64,000 bases of DNA from an uncultured Sphingomonadaceae bacterium. GTDB taxonomy: Bacteria; Pseudomonadota; Alphaproteobacteria; Sphingomonadales; Sphingomonadaceae. How positions within the stretch are numbered: the stretch's first letter is position 1; every line of letters starts with the position of its first letter. Below, one piece after another: positions 47,236-55,219 of this stretch. The notes beneath the pieces were generated by a model, which worked only from the letters and a program-made list of their open reading frames with translations, was not told the origin of the DNA and ran no database searches. The translations under genes and the position numbers were made by a program. Location of the stretch: the NCBI GenBank assembly GCA_947499975.1, contig CANMQE010000001.1, positions 682,001 to 746,000 on the forward strand, given 5' to 3'.

Positions 47236-48579
47236 ATGCCGATTGCCATAAAGATGCCCGCCCTTTCGCCGACCATGGAGGAAGGCACTCTCGCCAAGTG
47301 GTTGGTAAAAGTGGGTGACCAGGTTTCCTCGGGCGACATCATGGCCGAGATCGAAACCGACAAGGCGACGATGGAATTCGAAGCGGTGGACGAGGGCACG
47401 ATTGCCCATATTCAGGTGGAAGAAGGCACGGAAAACGTGGCCGTCGGCACCGTGATTGCCACCCTCGCCGAAGAGGGCGAGGATATTTCCGATGTCGATG
47501 CGACGGGCGATGGCGGTTCTTCGTCAGCACCTGCCGCCAAGGATGACAAGGCCGAAGACAAGACCGAGGAAGCGCCTGCGGAACCCGCAAAGGCACAGCC
47601 ACGTGAGAAGGCAGAGCCTGCACGGACCACCGTGAGCGACGAGATCGAGGCAGGACCTGCGCCCACCAAGGACGGCGAGCGCATTCTCGCTTCCCCGCTG
47701 GCGCGCCGTATTGCCGAGCAGAAGGGCGTGGACCTTGCAGGCGTGAAGGGCACCGGCCCCAATGGCCGCATCGTGAAGGCTGACGTGGAAGGCGCGAAGC
47801 CCGGCGCGGCTGCGCCTGCTCCCACCGCAACCGAAAAAGAGGCAGCTCCGGCAGTCGAGCGGAAGCCCGCCGAAGCACAGGATTTCGGCATCCCGCACGA
47901 GGTCGAGAAGCTTTCCGGCATGCGCAAGACCATCGCGCGCCGCCTCACCGAATCGAAGCAGCAGGTGCCGCATATCTACCTCACCGTGGATATCCGTCTC
48001 GACGCGCTGCTGAAGCTGCGCGGTGAACTGAACAAGGCGCTGGAGCCGCAGGAAATCAAGCTGTCGGTGAATGACATGCTGATCAAGGCGCTGGCGAAAT
48101 CGTTGGAGCGTGTGCCCGCGTGTAACGTGCAGTTCGCAGGCGATTCGATGCTCAAGTTCGAGCGAGCCGATATTTCGGTCGCGGTTTCCATTCCCAACGG
48201 CCTGATCACGCCTATCGTGAAGGATGCCGGCACCAAGGCTATGAGCAAGATCAGCACCGAGATGAAGGATCTCGCCACCCGCGCGAAGGACGGCAAGCTT
48301 GCGCCCGAGGAATACCAGGGCGGCACGGCCAGCCTTTCCAACATGGGCATGTTCGGCATCAAGCAGTTCGAAGCCGTCATTAATCCGCCCCAGGCCATGA
48401 TCATGGCCATCGGTGCGGGTGAGAAGCGCCCCTACGTGGTGGACGACAGCCTGCAGATCGCCACGGTGATGAGCGCCACCGGTAGCTTCGATCACCGCGC
48501 CATCGACGGCGCGGATGGCGCGCAGCTGATGAAGGTGTTCAAGGAACTGTGCGAGGCACCGCTGGGGCTGGTGGCTTGA
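47236..48579 (+). CDS. pdhC: Pyruvate dehydrogenase E2 (dihydrolipoamide acetyltransferase)
   Basis: Core subunit of the pyruvate dehydrogenase complex, transferring acetyl to CoA. The 447 residues have one lipoyl domain with Lys43 in IETDKATME and an Ala/Pro/Glu-rich linker. The E1/E3-binding domain is [33 protein letters not shown] near 155-185. The catalytic domain ends in [12 protein letters not shown] with the HRxxDG motif near 420. Residues favour E2 of PDH over the 2-oxoglutarate complex. Separate E1 genes are not in the window. It is coupled to a small membrane gene, a thioesterase and lpd (E3) in one rightward chain. Confidence 0.94.
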   Translation: MPIAIKMPALSPTMEEGTLAKWLVKVGDQVSSGDIMAEIETDKATMEFEAVDEGTIAHIQVEEGTENVAVGTVIATLAEEGEDISDVDATGDGGSSSAPAAKDDKAEDKTEEAPAEPAKAQPREKAEPARTTVSDEIEAGPAPTKDGERILASPLARRIAEQKGVDLAGVKGTGPNGRIVKADVEGAKPGAAAPAPTATEKEAAPAVERKPAEAQDFGIPHEVEKLSGMRKTIARRLTESKQQVPHIYLTVDIRLDALLKLRGELNKALEPQEIKLSVNDMLIKALAKSLERVPACNVQFAGDSMLKFERADISVAVSIPNGLITPIVKDAGTKAMSKISTEMKDLATRAKDGKLAPEEYQGGTASLSNMGMFGIKQFEAVINPPQAMIMAIGAGEKRPYVVDDSLQIATVMSATGSFDHRAIDGADGAQLMKVFKELCEAPLGLVA

Positions 48580-48842
48580 GATTAGAACAACGCGTTCTGA
48601 TTTTTTTGGCCTGCACTGAGGCAATCATAGTTGGCGGCGTAATGCTTTTCGCATTTGGATTTCTATCCAGTCGAGGTAACGTCCAAGGCTCTTTGCTACT
48701 TGGCGGTGTTGCTTTTGCCGCAGTTGCTGTTCCGGCTGGAGCCGCTTGGGCAATTGCCAACGATAAGCCATTTTCAAGTGTCTTTGGTGCGTTGGTGCTA
48801 ATCGGAATACCAATCTTTCTTATTGCGATCCTGAATGCCTGA
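48576..48842 (+). CDS. Small AT-rich three-helix membrane protein
   Basis: An 88-residue hydrophobic protein, not recognised. Three likely transmembrane segments occur at about 7-29, 39-60 and 69-87, with short polar loops (SSRGNVQ, NDKPFSS). The TTG start at 48576 overlaps the pdhC stop (TTGA), and its TGA lies 6 nt inside the start of the thioesterase gene, so it is threaded between them by coupling. By hand count its GC is about 48 percent, against roughly 60-65 percent in neighbouring genes, and it uses many A/T-ending codons. This suggests recent acquisition or relaxed constraint. It could be a nonfunctional remnant, but the reading frame is intact. Confidence 0.6.
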   Translation: MRLEQRVLIFLACTEAIIVGGVMLFAFGFLSSRGNVQGSLLLGGVAFAAVAVPAGAAWAIANDKPFSSVFGALVLIGIPIFLIAILNA

Positions 48843-49221
48843 TCGCAACCCCGCCATGCGCGTGACGGCCATGCCTGCCGACGCCAATGCCTACGGCGAT
48901 ATCTTTGGCGGCTGGCTGATGAGCCTGATGGATTCGGGCGCTGGCCTTGTCGCCGCGCGGCTGGCCAAGGGCAGGGCAGTCACCGTCGCGATGGACGGGG
49001 TGGAATTTCACAAGCCTGTGAAAGTGGGTGACGAGGTATCGGTCTACGCCGAGATTACGCGCGTGGGCCGCACCAGCATCATCATCGACACGCAGGCATG
49101 GCGGCGCGAACGGCATTCGGAGGAAGAGCAACTCGTCACCTCCGCCAAGTTCACCTTCGTCGCCATCGACGACAACGGACGGCCCCGCGAGGTCGAACAA
49201 CAGGAGCAGCATAATGGCTGA
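48835..49221 (+). CDS. Acyl-CoA thioesterase, YciA/hotdog type
   Basis: A 128-residue single hotdog-fold thioesterase. YciA-type wording: NAYGDIFGGWLMSLMDSGAG near 18-37 (with the catalytic Asp), GVEFHKPVKVGDEVSVYAEITRVGRTSI near 55-82, then RRERHSEEEQLVTSAKFTFVAID. It hydrolyses medium to long acyl-CoA. It overlaps lpd by 8 bp and the small membrane gene by 8 bp. A role in draining excess acyl-CoA beside the PDH complex is an inference from position. Confidence 0.88.
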   Translation: MPDRNPAMRVTAMPADANAYGDIFGGWLMSLMDSGAGLVAARLAKGRAVTVAMDGVEFHKPVKVGDEVSVYAEITRVGRTSIIIDTQAWRRERHSEEEQLVTSAKFTFVAIDDNGRPREVEQQEQHNG

Positions 49222-50629
49222 CAACAATTACGACGTCATCGTTCTCGGTTCCGGCCCCGGCGGCTATGTCGCGGCGATCCGCTGCGCGCAGCTGGGCCTG
49301 AAAACCGCGATTGTGGAGCGCGAGAACCTTGGTGGCATCTGCCTCAACTGGGGCTGTATCCCCACCAAGGCGCTGCTCCGCTCGGCAGAGATCCTGCACT
49401 ACGCCCAGCACGCCAAGGACTATGGCCTGAAGATCGCCGGCGAGATTGAGGCCGATCTGGAAGCCGTGGTGAAGCGCAGCCGCGGCGTCGCCACGCAGCT
49501 GAACCAGGGCGTGACGCACCTGATGAAGAAGAACAAGATCACCGTCCACATGGGGGAGGGAACGCTGACCGGCCCCACCAGCCTGACGGTGAAGGGCGAC
49601 AAGGGCGAGGAGAAGCTCTCCGCCAAGCACGTGATCGTCGCCACAGGCGCGCGCGCACGCGATCTGCCGTTTGCCAAGGCCGATGGAGAGCGCATCTGGA
49701 CTTATCGCCACGCCATGACGCCAAAGGAAATGCCGAAGAAACTGCTGGTAATCGGCTCCGGCGCGATCGGCATCGAGTTTGCCAGTTTCTACAACGACAT
49801 GGGCGCCGATGTTACCGTTGTCGAAATGCTGGACCGGATCGTGCCGGTTGAAGATGCAGAAGTGTCCGCATTCCTCGAAAAATCGCTAACCAAGCAGGGC
49901 ATGACAATCCTCACCGGCGCGGGCGTCGAGGATATCAAGTCCGACGCGAAGGGTGTGAAGGCGAAGATCAAGGGTAAGGATGGTAAGGTTGCCGACCATG
50001 AGTTCACCCACTGCATCGTCGCTATCGGCATCCAGCCCAACACCGAGAATGTCGGGCTGGAAAAGCTGGCGGAGATGGATCGTGGCTTCATCCAGATCGA
50101 CGACTACGGACGCACCAAGTCCAAGGGATTGTGGGCCATAGGCGATTGCACGCCCGGCCCCTGGCTTGCGCACAAGGCCAGCCACGAAGGCGTGACCGCT
50201 GCCGAGGCCATCGCGCAGGAGCTGGGCAAGGACGGGCTGCACCCGCACCCGCTAAACCGTGATGCCATTCCGGGTTGCACCTATTGCCACCCGCAGATCG
50301 CCAGCGTGGGCCTGACGGAAGCAAAGGCGAAGGAAGCCGGACACGAGGTGAAGGTGGGCATGTTCCCCTTTATCGGCAACGGCAAGGCCATCGCGCTGGG
50401 CGAGGCGGAAGGCTTCACCAAGACGGTGTTCGACGCGAAGACCGGCGAGCTGCTGGGCGCGCACATGGTGGGCGCGGAAGTCACAGAGATGATCCAGGGC
50501 TATGTCGTCGGCAAGACGCTGGAAACGACCGAGGCGGAACTGATGCAGACCGTGTTCCCGCATCCCACGATCTCTGAATCCATGCACGAAAGCGTGCTGG
50601 CCGCCTACGGTCGGGCCATCCATATCTGA
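49214..50629 (+). CDS. lpd: Dihydrolipoyl dehydrogenase (E3)
   Basis: Flavoprotein of the PDH and related complexes, reoxidising dihydrolipoamide with NAD. The 471 residues show the FAD site VIVLGSGPGGYVA near 8-20 and the redox disulfide in GGICLNWGCIPTK (Cys43, Cys48). The NAD site is LLVIGSGAIGIEFASFY near 178, AIGDCTPGPWLAHKASHEG is near 313, and the C-terminal acid/base His sits in HPHPTISESMHE. The ATG at 49214 overlaps the thioesterase stop by 8 bp; the frame is open further up but codes nothing conserved. Two hairpins follow its stop. Confidence 0.95.
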   Translation: MADNNYDVIVLGSGPGGYVAAIRCAQLGLKTAIVERENLGGICLNWGCIPTKALLRSAEILHYAQHAKDYGLKIAGEIEADLEAVVKRSRGVATQLNQGVTHLMKKNKITVHMGEGTLTGPTSLTVKGDKGEEKLSAKHVIVATGARARDLPFAKADGERIWTYRHAMTPKEMPKKLLVIGSGAIGIEFASFYNDMGADVTVVEMLDRIVPVEDAEVSAFLEKSLTKQGMTILTGAGVEDIKSDAKGVKAKIKGKDGKVADHEFTHCIVAIGIQPNTENVGLEKLAEMDRGFIQIDDYGRTKSKGLWAIGDCTPGPWLAHKASHEGVTAAEAIAQELGKDGLHPHPLNRDAIPGCTYCHPQIASVGLTEAKAKEAGHEVKVGMFPFIGNGKAIALGEAEGFTKTVFDAKTGELLGAHMVGAEVTEMIQGYVVGKTLETTEAELMQTVFPHPTISESMHESVLAAYGRAIHI

Positions 50630-50638
50630 CGGGCAGAC

Positions 50639-50661
50639 TTGCGACGAACCGCTGGTCGCAA
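50639..50661 (+). terminator. Hairpin after lpd
   Basis: The arms TTGCGAC (50639-50645) and GTCGCAA (50655-50661) around a 9-nt loop start 9 nt after the lpd stop and are followed by ATACCGG. It is a likely end of the pdhC-lpd transcript, though the stem is short and there is no U-tract. Confidence 0.5.
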
Positions 50662-50666
50662 ATACC

Positions 50667-50691
50667 GGAAAACATTCACCTCTCGCGCGTT
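50667..50691 (+). promoter_or_regulatory. Possible EcfG-type promoter inside the hairpin region
   Basis: GGAAA, 16 nt, CGTT: one mismatch to GGAAC-N16/17-CGTT. Transcripts from here would start near 50700, after the left arm of the 14-bp hairpin, so they would escape its effect on translation of the short ORF. Confidence 0.3.
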
Positions 50692-50712
50692 CTTTGGTCG
50701 AGAGGTGAATGT
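50672..50712 (+). promoter_or_regulatory. Perfect 14-bp inverted repeat sequestering a ribosome-binding site
   Basis: ACATTCACCTCTCG (50672-50685) and CGAGAGGTGAATGT (50699-50712) pair perfectly around a 13-nt loop. The right arm contains GAGAGG, the Shine-Dalgarno of the ORF starting one base later at 50714. In an mRNA read through from lpd the site would be locked. It could be a translational switch, or one half of a tandem terminator. Confidence 0.6.
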
Positions 50713-50713
50713 C

Positions 50714-50833
50714 ATGGAATATGAGATTTCAGATCAGCCGCAGGAGGGATACCGTCCCGAACGCGTGCCCTTGCAGCCCGAACCGATTGACCAGGATGCG
50801 GACCTTCTGGAGGACGAGCCGCAACTATCCTGA
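50714..50833 (+). CDS. Short acidic ORF (39 aa)
   Basis: A 39-codon reading frame with an ATG 9 nt after GAGAGG. The product MEYEISDQPQEGYRPERVPL followed by an acidic tail is highly charged, proline-rich and probably disordered. GC at third positions looks like that of neighbouring genes, which favours real coding, but no family is recognised and the length is too short for certainty. The hairpin over its ribosome-binding site and a possible stress promoter point to conditional expression. It is followed after 52 bp by tRNA-Ser. Confidence 0.45.
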   Translation: MEYEISDQPQEGYRPERVPLQPEPIDQDADLLEDEPQLS

Positions 50834-50885
50834 TCGAGAAACGTGACAGCACCTGAAAATCGCGCTAGCGGCGTCGCGCTGCGCT

Positions 50886-50975
50886 GGACAGGTGGCAGAG
50901 CGGTTGAATGCACTGGTCTTGAAAACCAGCAAGGGTGCAAGCCCTTCGTGGGTTCGAATCCCACCCTGTCCGCCA
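50886..50975 (+). tRNA. tRNA-Ser (anticodon UGA)
   Basis: 90 nt including encoded CCA. The acceptor arms GGACAGG (50886-50892) and CCTGTCC (50965-50971) pair fully, with discriminator G then CCA. The anticodon stem CTGGT/ACCAG frames TGA at 50920-50922. A long class II variable arm (AAGGGTGCAAGCCCTTC region) and the GGTTCGAATCC T-arm identify serine. No integrase gene or duplicated 3' end is nearby, so I see no sign of an integrated element. Confidence 0.97.
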
Positions 50976-51406
50976 GCATCCCCATTCCTTCACGCGACAG
51001 GCTCCTGCCGCACCCTGCTGCGGTTTCACCAAGCGGCACCCATAGCCGAATTGTCGATGGCGATGATGCGCTGGCGCAGCGCCGGGTTTCTCCTCGACCG
51101 TAGCAGGGGCCTGATGATGGACACGATCGGCAGAGTAGGATTAACGACACCGCATCGATCGACGGGGGCACGCATGCCTCCGCAAAAATCTGCATTCCCC
51201 GTTAGTCTGAAATTAAGCGTGATTTGCTTTTGACAACAAGTCGATGAAGCATTTCCCGAGATGAATCCGACGGAAGCACGGGAAGAAAATCGACCACCTT
51301 CAACGCTTTGGGCAATTTTTAACCCATTCCTCCTAGCATTGCTGCTCAATTGTCACTCGCAGTGAGCGGAAAGACGCATCCTGTGCACAGGCGCGGAGTT
51401 CAAGCA
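50976..51406. other. 431-bp gap between tRNA-Ser and the TadG-like gene
   Basis: No convincing gene. Both-strand frames here lack ribosome-binding sites and conservation cues. It contains a TTGACA box at 51230-51235 without a good -10 partner, and a low-GC stretch (about 51190-51350) that should hold the tadG promoter. A small TCACT-CGC-AGTGA repeat lies about 45 nt before the tadG ATG. Confidence 0.5.
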
Positions 51407-53398
51407 ATGCCAATACTGACAAGGGGGATCGGGCACCCCGTTACCATGCTCCGCGACGAGGCGGGCAGCTTGCTTCCGCTGGCAGCGGCTGGTTTCGTAG
51501 TGCTGGCGGCTGTCGTTGGTGCAGGGCTGGACATGAGCACTGCCTATAAGGCGGAGAACAGGTTGCAGGCAGCCTGCGATGCCGGCGTACTGGCCGGGAG
51601 ACGCGCTGTTGGCACGGACGGTTTCGATGATGATGCCCAGGCCGAGGCGAACGCCTATTTCAACAACAACTACGACGCTTCGAAGCAGGGCTCGCTCAAT
51701 GTCGTCTTCACGCCGACGTCGGACGACGATGGAATCACCGTTCTTGGAACCGCATCGACCGATGTCGAGACCGCCATCATGCGGATCTTCGGCTACAATA
51801 CGATCAGCATTGGCGTCACCTGCTCGGCATCCATGGGCGTGGGCAATTCCGATGTGACGATGGTTCTCGACAGCACCGGTTCGATGGGTTCGCCCCTGGA
51901 AGCTGGTGGATCATCGAAACTGCTGATGTTGCAGAACGCGATGAAGAGTTTCTACGACACGGTCCAGGCATCCACCGCCGGTGGCAATGCGCGCATCCGC
52001 TACGCCTTCGTTCCATACAGCCAATCGGTAAACGTTGGCCGGTTGCTCAAGGCGGAATGGCTGGTTGACGAGATGGAAATCCAGTCGCGCGAACCGCAGT
52101 ACGATACCGTGACCGTGGAAACCGGCGAGGTTTCACACTGGGAAGATCCCGTGCGCTCCACCTCTACGGGCGAAAGCAATTCCTGGGTGGTGGAAGAAGG
52201 TTTCCTGAACGACAGCGAATATTCGCAACGCTGGCAATGCAACAGGGATCTGCCCAACGATACCAACTGGAGCAATTCCGGCAGCGCCACCACCGAGACG
52301 GACACGCGGATCAATCGCGATGGCCAGGAAGTCACGACGACGACTGAAACCCAGCGACAAACTCGCAGAACCTATACCTGTGTGCGCGAAGAGCGCGGCC
52401 GTGGCAGGGACCGCGTGCGTTACTGGGCACCGACATTTACCGAATATGCCCGCGATCGCTACGACTACGAGTTCGAGACGCGCGATCCCGTGATGGTGAC
52501 GATCGAGACGACCGAATTCTCCCACTTCATCTACAAGCAGATGGATTACGACGTCAGCAGCTACAAGACGTTCTCATCCGTCACCACGCCCACCGGGTGG
52601 GACGGTTCGGATGTAAGCTCCACCTGGCCGGGATGTATCGAGGAGCGCGACACTACGCCGGCGGCAAGTTTCACCTACAATTCCGTGGTGGGAATCACGC
52701 CTGTCAGCGCCAAGGATCTGGATATCGATTCCGAACCCGATTCTGATGATACGAAATGGCGCCCGATGTGGCCGGAGGTCGCATTTTACCGCACGGAGTG
52801 GGTCAGCACCTGGGGCGGCGGCTATTGGGATCTGACGCACAGGCACGAAAGCGACTATGGCGGCCAGGCCGTCTCACGCTGTCCGCATCGCGCGCAATTG
52901 CTGCAGACGATGAATGAAGGAGAGTTTGACGGTTACGCCGACTCTCTCGTCGCCACAGGCAATACCTACCACGACATCGGACTGCTCTGGGGTGCCCGAC
53001 TAAGCTCGCCGCAGGGTATCTTCAGCAGCAATGTGACCGAGGAACCCGCTAATGGCGGCAACGTGTCACGGCACATGATCTTCATGACCGACGGTGCGAT
53101 GCAGCCCAGCATCTCCATTCAGAGCGCCTATGGTATCGAATATCACGACCGGCGCGTGACGGCGAATGGATCGAACCACCACACCCGCCGCCACAACGAG
53201 CGCTTTCTCGCGTTGTGCGAAGCGGTGAAGGCCAAGGGCATCCGACTCTGGGTAATCGCCTTTGCCACCGGCCTGACGGAAGAGCTGGAGACCTGCTCCT
53301 CCGATGACAGCTCCTTCCTTGCCGAAGATGCAGACCAGCTGAACTCGGCCTTTCAGGAAATCGCCAAGGAAGTCGGCGAACTGAGGATCGTGCAATGA
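51407..53398 (+). CDS. TadG-like pilus assembly protein with split VWA domain
   Basis: A 663-residue envelope protein. The N-terminal Flp/TadE-type membrane helix (AGSLLPLAAAGFVVLAAVVGAGLDMS near 18-43) is followed by a pilin-like segment. A von Willebrand A domain has MIDAS DSTGSMG near 155, but the second metal loop FMTDGAMQP comes only near 560, so about 300 extra residues rich in Thr, Tyr, Trp and Asp are inserted. The ATG at 51407 has GGAG upstream; a TTG at 51350 is possible. It forms an operon with two TadE-like genes (4-bp ATGA overlap). Tad export genes (tadA, tadB, tadC) are absent here. Confidence 0.84.
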   Translation: MPILTRGIGHPVTMLRDEAGSLLPLAAAGFVVLAAVVGAGLDMSTAYKAENRLQAACDAGVLAGRRAVGTDGFDDDAQAEANAYFNNNYDASKQGSLNVVFTPTSDDDGITVLGTASTDVETAIMRIFGYNTISIGVTCSASMGVGNSDVTMVLDSTGSMGSPLEAGGSSKLLMLQNAMKSFYDTVQASTAGGNARIRYAFVPYSQSVNVGRLLKAEWLVDEMEIQSREPQYDTVTVETGEVSHWEDPVRSTSTGESNSWVVEEGFLNDSEYSQRWQCNRDLPNDTNWSNSGSATTETDTRINRDGQEVTTTTETQRQTRRTYTCVREERGRGRDRVRYWAPTFTEYARDRYDYEFETRDPVMVTIETTEFSHFIYKQMDYDVSSYKTFSSVTTPTGWDGSDVSSTWPGCIEERDTTPAASFTYNSVVGITPVSAKDLDIDSEPDSDDTKWRPMWPEVAFYRTEWVSTWGGGYWDLTHRHESDYGGQAVSRCPHRAQLLQTMNEGEFDGYADSLVATGNTYHDIGLLWGARLSSPQGIFSSNVTEEPANGGNVSRHMIFMTDGAMQPSISIQSAYGIEYHDRRVTANGSNHHTRRHNERFLALCEAVKAKGIRLWVIAFATGLTEELETCSSDDSSFLAEDADQLNSAFQEIAKEVGELRIVQ

Positions 53399-54024
53399 GG
53401 AAATTGCCTTTCTTCAACCGCAGCGCAGTGGATCATGGCAACGCCGCGGCCCGTGCCCTTGCCGGGGACGAGCAGGGCGTGACGGCGGTCGAGTTTGCAA
53501 TCGTCGCCCCTACTTTCCTGCTGCTGCTGATCGGCACCATTGACATCGGGCAGATGGTCTATGCCCAGTCGGTGCTGAACGGCGCTGTGCAGACCGCTGC
53601 GCGCGATGCCTCCCTCGAGGGGGGCGATACCGACGCCGCCGATGCGCTGGTGCTGGAACGGATCGTGGGCATTATGCCCGGTGTGGAACTGAACACCAGC
53701 CGCACCAGCTATTACGACTTTGCCGATATCGAGCGGGCCGAACAGTGGAACGATGCCGATGACAACGGCATCTGCAACGATGGCGAGGCCTTCGTCGACG
53801 AGAACCGCAACGGCGAGTGGGATGATGATGTAGGCGTATCGGGCAACGGCGGGGCGAACGACGTGGTGATCTACAATGTCGATGCCACCTACGAACCGCT
53901 GATCAAGGTGCCCTTTCTCTCGCAGCAGTTGAGCACGAGGACCCTGTCGTCCAGCGCCATCAAGAAAAACCAGCCTTTCGCAAACCAGTCGGGCTATTCT
54001 TCGGAGGCAGGAACATGCAGCTGA
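53395..54024 (+). CDS. TadE-like minor pilin with Asp-rich loops
   Basis: A 209-residue TadE family protein. The hallmark processing and helix region is DEQGVTAVEFAIVAPTFLLLLIGTIDIGQMVY near 25-56, with Glu34 at position +5 of the prepilin-like site. The periplasmic part carries DADDNGICNDGE (120-131) and DENRNGEWDDD (135-145), two spaced Asp/Asn-Gly loops that resemble calcium-binding EF-hand or dockerin loops. Overlaps: ATGA with tadG and 10 bp with the next gene. Function: a pseudopilin in tight-adherence pilus assembly or surface attachment. Confidence 0.85.
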   Translation: MRKLPFFNRSAVDHGNAAARALAGDEQGVTAVEFAIVAPTFLLLLIGTIDIGQMVYAQSVLNGAVQTAARDASLEGGDTDAADALVLERIVGIMPGVELNTSRTSYYDFADIERAEQWNDADDNGICNDGEAFVDENRNGEWDDDVGVSGNGGANDVVIYNVDATYEPLIKVPFLSQQLSTRTLSSSAIKKNQPFANQSGYSSEAGTCS

Positions 54025-54689
54025 CCACCCGCAAACACGCGCGTCTGCGAGAACTCGCACGGCGGCTGAAGGGCGATACGCAGGCCGTCTCCACCATCGA
54101 ATTTGCGCTGATCCTGCCACTGTTCATCGGCCTCGGTCTCACCGGCGTGGAACTGGCCTATATGTCCACGGTGAACATGCAGGTCAGCCAGACGGCACTT
54201 TCACTGGCGGACAACGCCTCCCGCCTCGGCCAGACGGACAACAGCAGCGTGACGCCAACCGTAACGGAAGACGATATCGATTCCATCATGTCCGGCGCCT
54301 TGCGGCAGGGGCAGGGCTTCGATCTTCAGGCCAACGGGCGGATCATCCTCTCCAGCCTGGAGGTGGATGATACGACCGGGCGGCAGTACATTCACTGGCA
54401 ACGTTGCGCCGGAGATCTGGAAAAGACTTCCCAATATGGCGACGAGGACCAGAACAACGGCCTTGGCAGCACGCAAATCACGGGCGTGGGATCGGCAGAA
54501 GATCGAATTAGCGCAACGCCCGGTTCGGCCGTGATGGTGGCAGAGGTCTATTACGAGCACAGCGGCATTCTGAAGGGCACCATCGGAGAAAAGGCGCTGT
54601 TTCGCGAAGAAGCGATCTTCGCCATTCGCGACGATCGCAATCTTGAGCCGGGCATAACCGGAAGCGGAGGAGAATCCTCATGCTCGTAG
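54015..54689 (+). CDS. TadE-like minor pilin
   Basis: A 224-residue TadE family protein. The signature is DTQAVSTIEFALILPLFIGLGLTGVELAYMS near 21-52 (prepilin-like site with Glu then one membrane helix), and SQTALSLADNASRLGQ follows. The periplasmic region is mostly beta and ends with a Gly/Ser/Cys tail. It overlaps the previous TadE gene by 10 bp, so TadG-TadE-TadE are made as one unit. The 123-aa membrane-anchored protein gene follows after 37 bp and may belong to the same transcript. Confidence 0.86.
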   Translation: MQLTTRKHARLRELARRLKGDTQAVSTIEFALILPLFIGLGLTGVELAYMSTVNMQVSQTALSLADNASRLGQTDNSSVTPTVTEDDIDSIMSGALRQGQGFDLQANGRIILSSLEVDDTTGRQYIHWQRCAGDLEKTSQYGDEDQNNGLGSTQITGVGSAEDRISATPGSAVMVAEVYYEHSGILKGTIGEKALFREEAIFAIRDDRNLEPGITGSGGESSCS

Positions 54690-54726
54690 GCGCTGCCGGC
54701 CTCGTCCCGTGTGAAAAGGGTATATC

Positions 54727-55098
54727 ATGACCAGAAAGCTCACCTTGACCATCGCCATCGCGACCTTGCTGCTGGTTGGCCTCGTCATGGAAGAGGGCGG
54801 ACCGGTCGACAGGATCGCAAAGGACGGCCCGCAGGTGGAACTGGCGGAGAATACGGCCGAGCCTGTAGAGGAACGCTCCGCCGTCGTGCTCTCCAAAACG
54901 CAGACGCCGCCGCCGGCCGCTGCACAGGACGATGACGATCTGTGGGACTGGTTCAATGACGACACCTCCGAAGTGACCGCAGCGCCCGAACCGCAGACCA
55001 GCCAGTCACGGCAATCCGCGGCGCAGAGGAATGGCGGCCAAGGGAGCGCTCCCGAAACCGGCGCGCTCGATCGCAGCCGGATGAACCTGGAAGAGTGA
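54727..55098 (+). CDS. Small exported/anchored protein, unknown
   Basis: A 123-residue protein, not recognised. One N-terminal hydrophobic segment (LTLTIAIATLLLVGLVM at 5-21) is an uncleaved anchor or signal peptide. The rest is low-complexity, acidic and rich in Pro, Gln and Ser, with a compact DDDDLWDWFNDD patch near 70. The pattern suggests a disordered periplasmic linker that docks by the aromatic patch. It follows the tad-like trio by 37 bp on the same strand, so an accessory role in the same surface structure is possible but unproven. Confidence 0.6.
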   Translation: MTRKLTLTIAIATLLLVGLVMEEGGPVDRIAKDGPQVELAENTAEPVEERSAVVLSKTQTPPPAAAQDDDDLWDWFNDDTSEVTAAPEPQTSQSRQSAAQRNGGQGSAPETGALDRSRMNLEE

Positions 55099-55177
55099 TC
55101 GCGCGCAGTTAGGCGGCAGGCCCAGGAGACTGGTGACAGGCGCAAAGCGCCGCGCTATCATTCGGATGGAGTCAATT

Positions 55178-55194
55178 TGCCGGAAAAACCGGCA
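55178..55194 (+). repeat. Short hairpin TGCCGG-A5-CCGGCA
   Basis: Perfect 6-bp arms around five adenines, 25 nt before the ATG of the unknown secreted protein. It could be a leader hairpin or the end of the upstream transcript. Confidence 0.35.
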
Positions 55195-55219
55195 TCACCG
55201 TTCGAGAGGATCGCCCGAC

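Noticed and set aside
50639..50713. Upstream extension of the 39-codon ORF
   Set aside because: It would run through two hairpins, lacks a ribosome-binding site, and gives a basic segment unlike the acidic remainder.
51026..51349. 107-codon minus-strand frame in the tRNA-tadG gap
   Set aside because: No Shine-Dalgarno, no family resemblance, and it overlaps the probable tadG promoter region.
50886..51406. Genomic island insertion at tRNA-Ser
   Set aside because: There is no integrase, no repeated tRNA 3' end, and gene content downstream has normal composition.
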